Assembly (NCBI RefSeq): GCF_019331735.1
Contig: NZ_JAHBBH010000028.1
Location: forward strand, 1-33,628
DNA: 33,628 nucleotides
Direction of reading: 5' to 3'
Source of the DNA: Bifidobacterium miconis
GTDB lineage: Bacteria > Actinomycetota > Actinomycetes > Actinomycetales > Bifidobacteriaceae
Position numbers and translations under genes: made by a program
Shown: piece by piece, positions 15,719 through 22,803 of the stretch
How the letters are laid out: every line of letters begins with the position of its first letter
How positions within the stretch are numbered: position 1 is the first letter of the stretch
Notes under the pieces: model-generated
What the model was told of the DNA's origin: nothing
The model's input: only the letters and a program-made list of their open reading frames with translations
Databases searched by the model: none

Positions 15719-17557
15719 ATGACTTCGGCGGTCGACAAACTCAAAGCGCGATTCATGGCCATGAGCCAGCCCGATCCGGACGGCATCTACCGCGACGGCG
15801 CGGCCAAGCGCAAGGCGCGCACCGATCTGGCCATGGACTGCCTGACCAGACTGTGGGCCGAAGCGGTCGACGCGGTCCCGTTCGACGTGCCGGCCGCGGG
15901 CGTCGGACTCGCCGCCGTCGGCTCGCTCGCGCGCGGCCAGATCGGCCCCAGCTCCGACCTCGATCTTGTCATCATCTACGAATCGCACGCGCTCAACGAC
16001 CGCCAGCTCAACGACCTCGCCAACAAGCTCTGGTATCCGCTGTGGGATTCCGGACTCGATCTCGACCATTCCGTGCGCACGCGCCAACAGTGCGAATCCG
16101 TCACCGACAAGGACCTGCCGGCCGCCATGGGCTGGCTCGACGTGCGCCCGATCGCCGGCGACACCAAGCTCATCGCCGATACGGCCGCGTCCATCCTCGA
16201 ACGCTGGCGCAAGGCCGCGCGCAAACGCCTGCCCGAACTGCTCGACTCCGCGCAGAAGCGGCTCGACGAATTCGGTCGTCTGCCCTACCTCAACCAACCC
16301 GACATCAAGGAGACGCGCGGCGGCCTGCGTGACGCCGTGCTCGTCTCCGCGCTCGCCGCGTCATGGCTGGCCGACCGTCCGCACGGCGCGTACGACGACG
16401 CGGTCGAAGCGCTGCTCGACGTGCGCGACTGCATTCATCTGGCCGCGAACAAGGACACGAACCTGCTGCTTACGCCGTATCAGGCCAAGGTTGCGGCGAT
16501 GCTCGGCTTCGCCGACCCGACTCTGCCCGAAGGTGAACGCGAGGCGCGCTCCATCGACGACCTGCAGACGCGGCTCGCACGCATCGGCCGCCAGATCGCG
16601 TTCGCGCTCGACTCGACCGCCTCGCGCGCCGAGCATTCGATCATGCACGAAAAACCGCGGTTCTCGTTCTTCCAGATGATGAACCCGCGCGCCGGCGGCA
16701 AGCGCGAAGCCCCGAAATTCGACGTGCTTGCGCCCGGCATCGTCTCGCACGAGGGCGAAGTGGTGCTCGCTCCCGGCGTCGACCCGGCGCGTGACGCGGC
16801 CCTGCCGTTGCGCGCGGCCGTCGCGTCGGCGGAATCGAAGCTGCCGATCAACCCGGCCACGCTGGCCAACCTGCGGCATGCGCCGATCCGCGATTCGGTG
16901 TGGAGCGGGGAGACGCGCGACCTGTTCGTGCGGCTGCTCGCCAGCGGGTCCGAACTCATGCGCGTGTGGGACGAAATCGACTTCGTGGACATTCCCGGCC
17001 GCTGGATGCCCGAATGGCTCGGCATCCGCAACCGTCCGAGCGCGTCCGCCGCGCACCGCTACACCATCGACCGGCACAGCGTCGAGGTCGTCTCGCGGCT
17101 TGAGCGGATGTCGGCCGCGTTGGGGCGGCAGTACGACGAAGCGCATTACGCGGCGCTGCTGCTGGCCGGCCTGCTGCACGACATCGGCAAGCGTCCGTTC
17201 GTGACCGACCATGCGGCGGAGGGCGCGAAGCACGTTCCGGTGATCCTGCGGCGCATGGGCTACGCGCCGGACATCGTGGACTGGGCGACGCTGCTCGTGC
17301 GCGAGCATCTGACCCTGTCGGAATTCGCCATCGGTCACGATCCGAACGATCCGGCGACGGGCGCGGAACTGGCCGCCCGCGTGAACGGCGACCGCGTGCT
17401 GCTCGACATGCTCTACGATCTGACGCGCGCTGACGGCTCGTCGCTCGGCGCCACGGCCGGCGAGCAGCTCACCAAGCAGTACGGCTGGTCGCGGTGGCGC
17501 GAGGCGGTCGTGCGCGGCGTGTACGCGGCCGCGCGCTCGGCGATGATTGAGCGGTGA
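15719..17557 (+). CDS. glnD: PII-modifying nucleotidyltransferase GlnD, short form without ACT domains
   Basis: 612 residues. The nucleotidyltransferase domain has VGSLARGQIGPSSDLDLVI: Gly68-Ser69 and Asp80/Asp82 as metal ligands. The helical linker follows (QPDIKETRGGLRD at 193-204). The HD phosphohydrolase domain has DRHS (451-454) and LLHDIGKRPFVTDHA (His487-Asp488). After it only about 110 residues remain and no ACT repeat is visible; E. coli GlnD is 890 residues with two C-terminal ACT domains that sense glutamine. The role is to add and remove a nucleotide (UMP, or AMP in some actinobacteria) on PII Tyr51. The ATG at 15719 follows AAGGAGAG. It converges on the MATE gene. Confidence 0.9.
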   Translation: MTSAVDKLKARFMAMSQPDPDGIYRDGAAKRKARTDLAMDCLTRLWAEAVDAVPFDVPAAGVGLAAVGSLARGQIGPSSDLDLVIIYESHALNDRQLNDLANKLWYPLWDSGLDLDHSVRTRQQCESVTDKDLPAAMGWLDVRPIAGDTKLIADTAASILERWRKAARKRLPELLDSAQKRLDEFGRLPYLNQPDIKETRGGLRDAVLVSALAASWLADRPHGAYDDAVEALLDVRDCIHLAANKDTNLLLTPYQAKVAAMLGFADPTLPEGEREARSIDDLQTRLARIGRQIAFALDSTASRAEHSIMHEKPRFSFFQMMNPRAGGKREAPKFDVLAPGIVSHEGEVVLAPGVDPARDAALPLRAAVASAESKLPINPATLANLRHAPIRDSVWSGETRDLFVRLLASGSELMRVWDEIDFVDIPGRWMPEWLGIRNRPSASAAHRYTIDRHSVEVVSRLERMSAALGRQYDEAHYAALLLAGLLHDIGKRPFVTDHAAEGAKHVPVILRRMGYAPDIVDWATLLVREHLTLSEFAIGHDPNDPATGAELAARVNGDRVLLDMLYDLTRADGSSLGATAGEQLTKQYGWSRWREAVVRGVYAAARSAMIER

Positions 17558-17575
17558 TGCTCCTGAAAGTCGCGA

Positions 17576-19030
17576 TCACCGCATCCAGCGGTCGGTGCGC
17601 ACGCGCAGGCCGTTGAACAGGCCGCGCCCGCCCATGAGCACGAGGTTGAACAGCGTCCACAGGGCGACCGTGCGGGCGAGATCGTTCGGCAGGATCGGCG
17701 TGGCCGTGGCCGCATCGGCCAGCGCGAAAACCAGCAGGATGTACGTCGCGGCGGTGGCGGTGCAGGTCGCGGCCAGATACCGGTAGTCGCGCGCGCCGAT
17801 CAGGATGCCGTCGATCGCCATCATCCAGCCCTGAAGCGGGAAGAACACGCCCATCGTCACCATGCCGGCGGCCACCAGCAGTTGCACGGCCGGCGTGGGG
17901 GAGAAGACGTGGCCGGCGAACAGGCCGATGATCGCGAACGCGACGCCGATCAGCGCGCCGGTCGCCAGTCCCGCGCGTCCGGTCGCCGCGGTCAGCCGAC
18001 GGGCCTGTGCGCGCCCCGCGACCCCGCCCGCGCCGAGCGCCGTCGCCACGAGCGTCTGCCCGGCAATGCCCACGGAATCGAGCATGTTCATCGCGAAGTT
18101 CCAGCACGAATTCACCGCCTGGAACCCGGCCAGCACGGGCGTGCCCATGCGGGCCGCGCACGCCACGGTCGCCACCATCGCCGCGCGGATCGCCAGCGTG
18201 CGGATGAACAGCGGCAGTCCGTCGCCGCCCGCCGCCGCGATGCCCGCAAGCCGCGGCTTGAGGCTCGCGCCGTCGGCCCGCGCCCACAGAATCGCCGGAA
18301 TCGTGAGGAACAGTCCCATATACCATTGCGCGATCAGCGTCGCCGCGCCGGATCCCGTGATGCCCCAGCCGAACACGATCACGAACAGCACTTCGAGCAC
18401 GGTGTTGAGCACGGCCCCGCTCGCCGCGGCGACGAGCGTGATGCGCACCTTCTGCAGTCCGCGGAAAATGCCGTTCGCCGCGTAGACGAGCAGCATGCCG
18501 GGTGCGCCGAGCACGATCGCGCGCGTGTACGCGACGGCTTGCGCGAGCACGTCGCCGCGCCCGCCGAGCGCCCGGCACAGCGGTTCCGCGCCGGCGAACA
18601 GGCCGACGCCCAGCACGACGCCGATGCCGATCGCCAGCCACAGTCCGTCGATGCCGGCCTGCAGACCCTCGCGCCGACGGCCCGCGCCCAGCAGGTGCGC
18701 GACCTGCGCGGTGGTCGAATACGCGAGGAAGATGCACAGTCCGACCGCGGTGAGGATGATCGTCGATCCGATCGACAGTCCGGCCAGCGCCGCGTCGCCG
18801 ATGTGCCCGACGATGGCCGTGTCGATGATGATGAACGTCGGCTCGGCGATGAGCTGGCCGAATGTGGGCAGCGCGAGCGCGAGGATGCGGCGGTTGACGT
18901 TGACGTCCGCTGCGATGTCCGCCGCGATGCCTGAGGTGGATGCGAGCGCGGCCGTTGAGTTTTCGTCCGTGCCGGCTGCATCCGCGGCGTGGTCGTCGGT
19001 GCGGCTGTCCTGATTCGTGTGCGTGCTCAT
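17576..19030 (-). CDS. MATE/DinF-family multidrug exporter
   Basis: 484 residues: about 45 hydrophilic N-terminal residues, then 12 membrane helices in two six-helix halves. RRILALALPTFGQLIAEPTF and DTAIVGHIGDAALAGL are typical of the DinF branch of MATE proteins, which export cationic compounds by sodium or proton antiport. The ATG at 19030 has no clear Shine-Dalgarno; TACGGT 8 bases upstream may be a -10 box. It stands alone: its 3' end converges on glnD with 18 bases between, and its 5' side faces the DnaA-box region. Confidence 0.92.
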   Translation of the reverse strand: MSTHTNQDSRTDDHAADAAGTDENSTAALASTSGIAADIAADVNVNRRILALALPTFGQLIAEPTFIIIDTAIVGHIGDAALAGLSIGSTIILTAVGLCIFLAYSTTAQVAHLLGAGRRREGLQAGIDGLWLAIGIGVVLGVGLFAGAEPLCRALGGRGDVLAQAVAYTRAIVLGAPGMLLVYAANGIFRGLQKVRITLVAAASGAVLNTVLEVLFVIVFGWGITGSGAATLIAQWYMGLFLTIPAILWARADGASLKPRLAGIAAAGGDGLPLFIRTLAIRAAMVATVACAARMGTPVLAGFQAVNSCWNFAMNMLDSVGIAGQTLVATALGAGGVAGRAQARRLTAATGRAGLATGALIGVAFAIIGLFAGHVFSPTPAVQLLVAAGMVTMGVFFPLQGWMMAIDGILIGARDYRYLAATCTATAATYILLVFALADAATATPILPNDLARTVALWTLFNLVLMGGRGLFNGLRVRTDRWMR

Positions 19031-19184
19031 GATGCCCTACCGTACTCGGGCCGCCGGTTGGATTTGGCTCGGGGTCTTGCCTGATTGGCCGGATGAGTGC
19101 GGGGCGCGTGATGGATGCACGCGCGGATGACCAGAGTCGGGGCGGCGTGTCGAGGGTGCCTGCATGGTGCAGGCGATTGCGGAC

Positions 19185-19209
19185 AATCGCACATGGACGA
19201 TGTGCGATT
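19185..19209. promoter_or_regulatory. perfect 10-bp palindrome upstream of the MATE gene
   Basis: AATCGCACAT (19185-19194) and ATGTGCGATT (19200-19209) flank GGACG. A smaller inverted pair GCCTGCA/TGCAGGC lies just left at about 19158-19174. It sits 155 bases upstream of the MATE start and 80 bases from the DnaA-box array. It could be an operator; its owner is unknown. Confidence 0.5.
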
Positions 19210-19287
19210 TGTGGCATGACAACGAGTGGCCGTGACTTATATCACAGCGAGGGCGTGCGTGCAAATCGCGATCTCATACCCGTCCGG

Positions 19288-19415
19288 CTATCCACACGTT
19301 GTCCCCAAGTTATCCCCAAGTTATGCACAGAGTTATCCCCAATATGTGGATAACTTGGTGGATTGCGCATCGGATTATCCCTGAAATGTGGATAACTCGA
19401 TTTCAGTTATCCACA
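19288..19415. other. array of nine DnaA-box-like 9-mers
   Basis: Three are perfect matches to TTATCCACA: 19345-19353 and 19387-19395 (reverse) and 19407-19415 (forward). Four match 8 of 9: 19288 (CTATCCACA), 19310 and 19333 (TTATCCCCA), 19321 (TTATGCACA). Two match 7 of 9: 19299 (TTGTCCCCA) and 19375 (TTATCCCTG). The first six start 11, 11, 11, 12 and 12 bases apart, about one per helical turn. The array lies in the 627-base gene-free region 19031-19657 between divergent MATE and Nudix-like genes. No dnaA, dnaN, rpmH or gyrB is in the window, so this is not the usual dnaA-linked origin context. Confidence 0.85.
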
Positions 19416-19657
19416 TTGCAGCAATCCGAGCGTGTCGTGCCCGCGTCGGCAAGGTGAACGCCGGGTGACATGTGTGCGGTAATGTTCACCGCTACGTTGC
19501 GGATCGTATCGGCGCGGGTGCGAGCGCTGCGCAGGCGGCGCGGCCGGAATCCCGTTCACGAGCAATTCACTCGATTCAGCGCGCGGTTTGGCCTGAACTG
19601 GTGCGTCGCGCCGGGCTCGGTGGCATGATGGAGACGGGCCATAGGAAAGGACCTGAG

Positions 19658-20182
19658 ATGAGCAACGGCAACGATGTTGAGTACTACCACGGCGTGTATG
19701 GATATATCGAGGATCCGACCGGCAACAAGCTGCTGGTGATCGCGCGCAAAAACGGCCCGTACGCCGGCAAGTACGATCTGCCGGGCGGCGAACAGCGGTC
19801 GGGCGAGAATCGCGACGAAACGCTGAAGCGCACGATCGCCGAACAGACCGGCGCGCAGCTGCTGTACGGCAACGAATACCTGATCGCCCGCGTGGGCGAG
19901 ACGGAGCCCGTCGCCGACGACGATGCGTCCGCTGCGTCCGATGCGTCCGCTGCGGCGGATGCCGCGGACGGAAAGGACGCCGTGCGCAAGCTGGTGCACA
20001 CGTGCGAGATCGCGCATTGCGTGGTGGACGTGCCCAATGAGAAGTTCATGTACGAGGGCGACGCCGACTATCGCTATGTCGCGAAGATCGCGATGAACGA
20101 GCGCAACGCCTCGCCGCTCGTGCTCATCGCGCTCGAGCACTTCAATGCCGTCGACCCCGACATCGCGGAGAAGTACCGCTGA
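19658..20182 (+). CDS. Nudix-like protein with altered catalytic box
   Basis: 174 residues. KLLVIARKNGPYAGKYDLPGG and the following helix match the Nudix hydrolase fold. The consensus GX5EX7REUXEEXGU reads here as Gly44, Glu50, Arg58, then Thr59 instead of Glu, Glu62 kept, and Gln63 instead of Glu. Two of the usual Glu ligands are therefore missing, and activity may be weak, changed or lost. An acidic Ala/Asp/Ser insertion (about 88-108), encoded by GCGTCCGCT-like 9-base repeats, interrupts the later part. The ATG at 19658 follows AAAGGACC; longer upstream extensions run into non-coding sequence. A role in sensing a nucleotide metabolite is possible but unproven. Confidence 0.75.
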   Translation: MSNGNDVEYYHGVYGYIEDPTGNKLLVIARKNGPYAGKYDLPGGEQRSGENRDETLKRTIAEQTGAQLLYGNEYLIARVGETEPVADDDASAASDASAAADAADGKDAVRKLVHTCEIAHCVVDVPNEKFMYEGDADYRYVAKIAMNERNASPLVLIALEHFNAVDPDIAEKYR

Positions 20183-20245
20183 TTCGGCCGGTGCGACGTC
20201 GCTCGATTCCGCATTGCGGATGAGTGGGCATGAGTAATAGTCAGA

Positions 20246-20450
20246 TTGACCATATGTAGGTATAGCGTAACGGTGACGTCCGGAAAGAGCCGGCGTAACA
20301 CCGTTGCGCGCCTCTGTTCGGACCGCGCGGCGGACGGCGACGCGACAAGCGCCAGTCAGTCCGTTCGCGCAACGCAAGCTTGACCCGGGCAACCCGTGCG
20401 ACGCGTATCCGCACCGCACGCCCGGAGGGAAAGAACAGAGAGGCACCGTT
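20246..20450 (+). promoter_or_regulatory. structured leader upstream of pnuC
   Basis: TTGACC (20246) and TATAGC (20261) are promoter-like but spaced too closely to be one pair. Downstream, AACGGTG (20269-20275) pairs with CACCGTT (20299-20305), enclosing CCGG/CCGG around AAAGAG. Partly overlapping it, CGTTGCGCG (20303-20311) pairs with CGCGCAACG (20366-20374). The two helices share 20303-20305, so they may be alternative. The leader runs on to the GAGAGG ribosome site of pnuC. Known NAD+-II (pnuC) riboswitches sit in this position in streptococci, but I do not recognise their sequence here. Confidence 0.45.
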
Positions 20451-21278
20451 ATGAACGATCTGATGAACGGCGTGAAAAACGCCGTCGACCCGCAGCGCGT
20501 CGTGCGCGAACTGCTGGACTTCAAGCCCGGCGAATTCACCCTGATCGGCGTGATGCTGCTCGCGCAGATCATCTCCTTCATCTTCGCCGGATCCTACACC
20601 GCCGCCGACTGGATCGGCCTCGTCTCCGGCATTTGCATCGTCTTCAACCTCATCCTCGTCGACCGCGGCCGTCTGACCAACTATCTGTGGGGCTTCCTCG
20701 GCTGCGCCACGTGGCTGTGGGTCGCCGTCATGAACCACCTCGTCGGCGACATCTTCTCGCAGATCTTCTACGTGGTCATGCAGTTCGTCGGCGTGTACGT
20801 CTGGCAGCGCCAGCTCGACCGCCAGCAGGCCGCCGGCGCCGACTCGTCCGCCGTCGGCTCCGCCGAGGTCAAGGCACGCAACATCACGTGGTGGCAGGGC
20901 CTGCTCGCCGTCGTGTTCACCGTCGCCGTCTACCTGATCGTCGTGTTCACCTCGCACGCGACCGGCGGCGTGCAGATCTGGCTCGACGGCACGCTGCTGC
21001 CGCTCGGCATCATCGGTCAGGTGCTCATGACCTACGGCTACCGTTCGCAGTGGATCGCATGGCTGCTGCTCGACGTGATCAAGGTCGTCATCTGGTGGAA
21101 CCAGCTCGCCGCCGGCGGCCCGGGCGCGATGTCCATGTTCGTGCTGCAGGTCGTCATGCTCGTCAACGGCTTCTACGGCACGTGGGTCTGGTTCCACAAG
21201 GATAGCGTTTCCGCCGCGGCCGAGAAGGCCGAGCAGGTTTCCGCCCAGTCCGCCCGCTCGGCCGCCGCGCGGGCCTGA
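20451..21278 (+). CDS. pnuC: nicotinamide riboside transporter PnuC
   Basis: 275 residues with seven probable membrane helices. The family pattern WGFLGCATWLWVAV, QIFYVVMQFVGVYVWQRQ and, near the end, SQWIAWLLLDVIKVVIWW is clear. PnuC proteins let nicotinamide riboside diffuse into the cell, where phosphorylation traps it. The NadR-like kinase gene begins 16 bases after the stop, fitting that coupling. The last 25 residues are an Ala/Ser/Glu-rich cytoplasmic tail. The ATG at 20451 follows GAGAGG at 7 bases. Confidence 0.93.
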   Translation: MNDLMNGVKNAVDPQRVVRELLDFKPGEFTLIGVMLLAQIISFIFAGSYTAADWIGLVSGICIVFNLILVDRGRLTNYLWGFLGCATWLWVAVMNHLVGDIFSQIFYVVMQFVGVYVWQRQLDRQQAAGADSSAVGSAEVKARNITWWQGLLAVVFTVAVYLIVVFTSHATGGVQIWLDGTLLPLGIIGQVLMTYGYRSQWIAWLLLDVIKVVIWWNQLAAGGPGAMSMFVLQVVMLVNGFYGTWVWFHKDSVSAAAEKAEQVSAQSARSAAARA

Positions 21279-21294
21279 GGAAAGCCGCCCCGCC

Positions 21295-22503
21295 ATGCCC
21301 AGCTGCAACCTGTCCACCGCGCCGCTCGCCGGTTCGCGTTTCGCCGTCGTCGTCAGCCGCTTCAGCCCGCTGCACGTCGGCCTCGAACAGCGCATCTACG
21401 ATCTCGCCTCGCATTACGACGGCGTGATCCCCGTGCTCGCCTCGCGCCCCGAACCGGCCGACGGCATCGGCCTCGATTCGCTCACCGGCCTGAGCGCGCG
21501 CAACCGGTACCGCTACCTGCGCGAAGCGTTCAACGACGACCCCGCCATCAGCCCGAAGAAACTCATCTGGTCCGACGACGCCGCAACGGTCGACGCGCCC
21601 GCGTGGATCAAGCGGCTGCAGGACGTCGCGCTGTCCGCGCTGGCCGACCCGTCCGCGGCGCGCGAGATCACCGTCGTCACCGACATCGCCGCGGTCGACC
21701 GCACGCTGCGCAACGTGTGGCCGGCGGCCGAAGCCGCGACGCCGTCATCGCCGTCATCGGTGGCATCGTCCGCGGCCGACGATCAGACGCAGGCCGCGTC
21801 GTCCGAGCGCATCCACTGGAACGTCGGCGATGTCGTCGCCGGCTCCGACGACCTGCAGCGCACGATCTGCGACGATCCGCACAACCGCAAGTACTGGCCG
21901 GTCATCAACCACACGTTCCGCCGCGAATTCACGACCGTCGTGCTCGTCGTCGGCAGCGCGTCCGTCGGCAAAACGACCATGGTCACGCGACTGTCGAAGC
22001 TCTTCGACGCGCCGATCGCCGTCGAATACGCGCGCGAGTTCGAAGAAGCGCGCAACGTGGACGACGACGAGCTGACCGCGTTCGACTACCAGCGGCTCAT
22101 CCTGAGCAAGTTCGCGCAGAACGAGCAGGCGCTCGCCTCGGACGCGAACCACGGCATCGTGTTCCTCGACACCGACGCGATGGTGACCAAGACGTACGTG
22201 AAGCGCTACCTGCCGCCGGAGGAGGCCGCGCGGCTCGACTCGACGTTCGACATGGTGATCCGGCAGGAACGGCCCGATCTGGTGCTCGTGATCCCGCCCG
22301 TCACCGAGTACGTGGACGACGGGTTCCGTGCGATGCAGTGGGCGTCCGACCGGTACAAGTTCCACGAAACGCTTATGGACGTGCTGCGCGAGTCGCCGTA
22401 CGCGGACCGGGTGGTCCTGCTCGATGACAGGACCTTCGCTGAGCGTGACGCGCACGCGATCCGCGTGATCGGGGAGCGGACCGGTTTCACGCCGAGAGGC
22501 TGA
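21295..22503 (+). CDS. nadR: NadR-like ribosylnicotinamide kinase with degenerate NMN adenylyltransferase domain
   Basis: 402 residues, without the DNA-binding domain of enterobacterial NadR. The N-terminal half is the nucleotidyltransferase fold, but its usual PxHxGH reads PLHVGL (His27, Leu30): the second histidine is gone. Residues ~140-165 are a Ser/Ala-rich insertion. The C-terminal half is the kinase: P-loop GSASVGKT (220-227), VEYAREF and FLDTDAMVTKTYV, as in NadR. It would phosphorylate nicotinamide riboside brought in by PnuC; adenylation to NAD may be done by another enzyme. The ATG at 21295 is 16 bases after pnuC, and the AGGAAAG between them is a usable ribosome site. Confidence 0.85.
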   Translation: MPSCNLSTAPLAGSRFAVVVSRFSPLHVGLEQRIYDLASHYDGVIPVLASRPEPADGIGLDSLTGLSARNRYRYLREAFNDDPAISPKKLIWSDDAATVDAPAWIKRLQDVALSALADPSAAREITVVTDIAAVDRTLRNVWPAAEAATPSSPSSVASSAADDQTQAASSERIHWNVGDVVAGSDDLQRTICDDPHNRKYWPVINHTFRREFTTVVLVVGSASVGKTTMVTRLSKLFDAPIAVEYAREFEEARNVDDDELTAFDYQRLILSKFAQNEQALASDANHGIVFLDTDAMVTKTYVKRYLPPEEAARLDSTFDMVIRQERPDLVLVIPPVTEYVDDGFRAMQWASDRYKFHETLMDVLRESPYADRVVLLDDRTFAERDAHAIRVIGERTGFTPRG

Positions 22504-22513
22504 GTTGGGGGAC

Positions 22514-22552
22514 TCGGTTCCCGGGATTGGCGGTCGAACATCCCGGGAACTG
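22514..22552 (+). terminator. hairpin after the nadR-like gene, possible terminator
   Basis: TTCCCGGGAT (22518-22527) and ATCCCGGGAA (22540-22549) form a perfect 10-bp stem that extends three pairs outward with one G-U. There is no T run after it, so it may stabilise the 3' end rather than terminate. ATCCGTTGC is tandemly repeated at about 22581-22600. Confidence 0.5.
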
Positions 22553-22618
22553 GGCCTGCGCTGTTTTCAGCGGCAAACCTATCCGTTGCATCCGTTGCAT
22601 CCGCGCCAGTACTCGTCC

Positions 22619-22733
22619 CATACCCTCTCCGATGTCACGCAACAAGCGCCCGTAGCGTGACATCGGAGAGCGTATGAGCCGCGTAGCGGGGTGAATGTCA
22701 CGCACAGGAGGGGATTCGCGTGACATTCACCCC
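22619..22733. repeat. two tandem long hairpins with a shared ATGTCACGC core, upstream of dnaB
   Basis: Hairpin 1: CTCTCCGATGTCACGC (22625-22640) pairs exactly with 22655-22670, and five more outer pairs follow after one mismatch (22619-22676). Hairpin 2: GGGGTGAATGTCACGC (22688-22703) pairs exactly with 22718-22733. Both have 16-bp stems and 14-base loops, and the inner 9 bases of the arms are the same in both. The core recurs at 5131-5248. The block occupies most of the gap between nadR and dnaB. Confidence 0.85.
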
Positions 22734-22789
22734 AGTATGCGAGGAAAGCCCGCGGCAAGGTAACGCAACATGGGGTGCCGGGGGCAATC

Positions 22790-22795
22790 TATACT
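22790..22795 (+). promoter_or_regulatory. -10 box of dnaB, suggesting a leaderless transcript
   Basis: TATACT ends 8 bases before the dnaB ATG at 22804. No purine-rich ribosome site lies in between apart from CGGGGA. No convincing -35 element is seen. A transcript from this box would begin at or next to the ATG. Confidence 0.45.
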
Positions 22796-22803
22796 CGGGG
22801 ACT

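Noticed and set aside
17469..19217. Arg/His-rich minus-strand frame overlapping the MATE gene
   Set aside because: Alternative frame of the MATE gene with GC-driven composition.
19288..19415. Calling the DnaA-box array the chromosomal origin oriC
   Set aside because: No dnaA, dnaN, rpmH or gyrB gene is in the window, no clear AT-rich unwinding tract is seen beside the boxes, and skew cannot be judged from this window alone. It is reported as an array of unknown role.
19472..19657. N-terminal extension of the Nudix-like gene
   Set aside because: The extra 62 codons are non-conserved in character and precede a good ribosome site at the internal ATG (19658).
20246..20450. Known NAD+-II (pnuC) riboswitch
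   Set aside because: Position fits but I could not match its compact pseudoknot sequence; kept as an unassigned structured leader.
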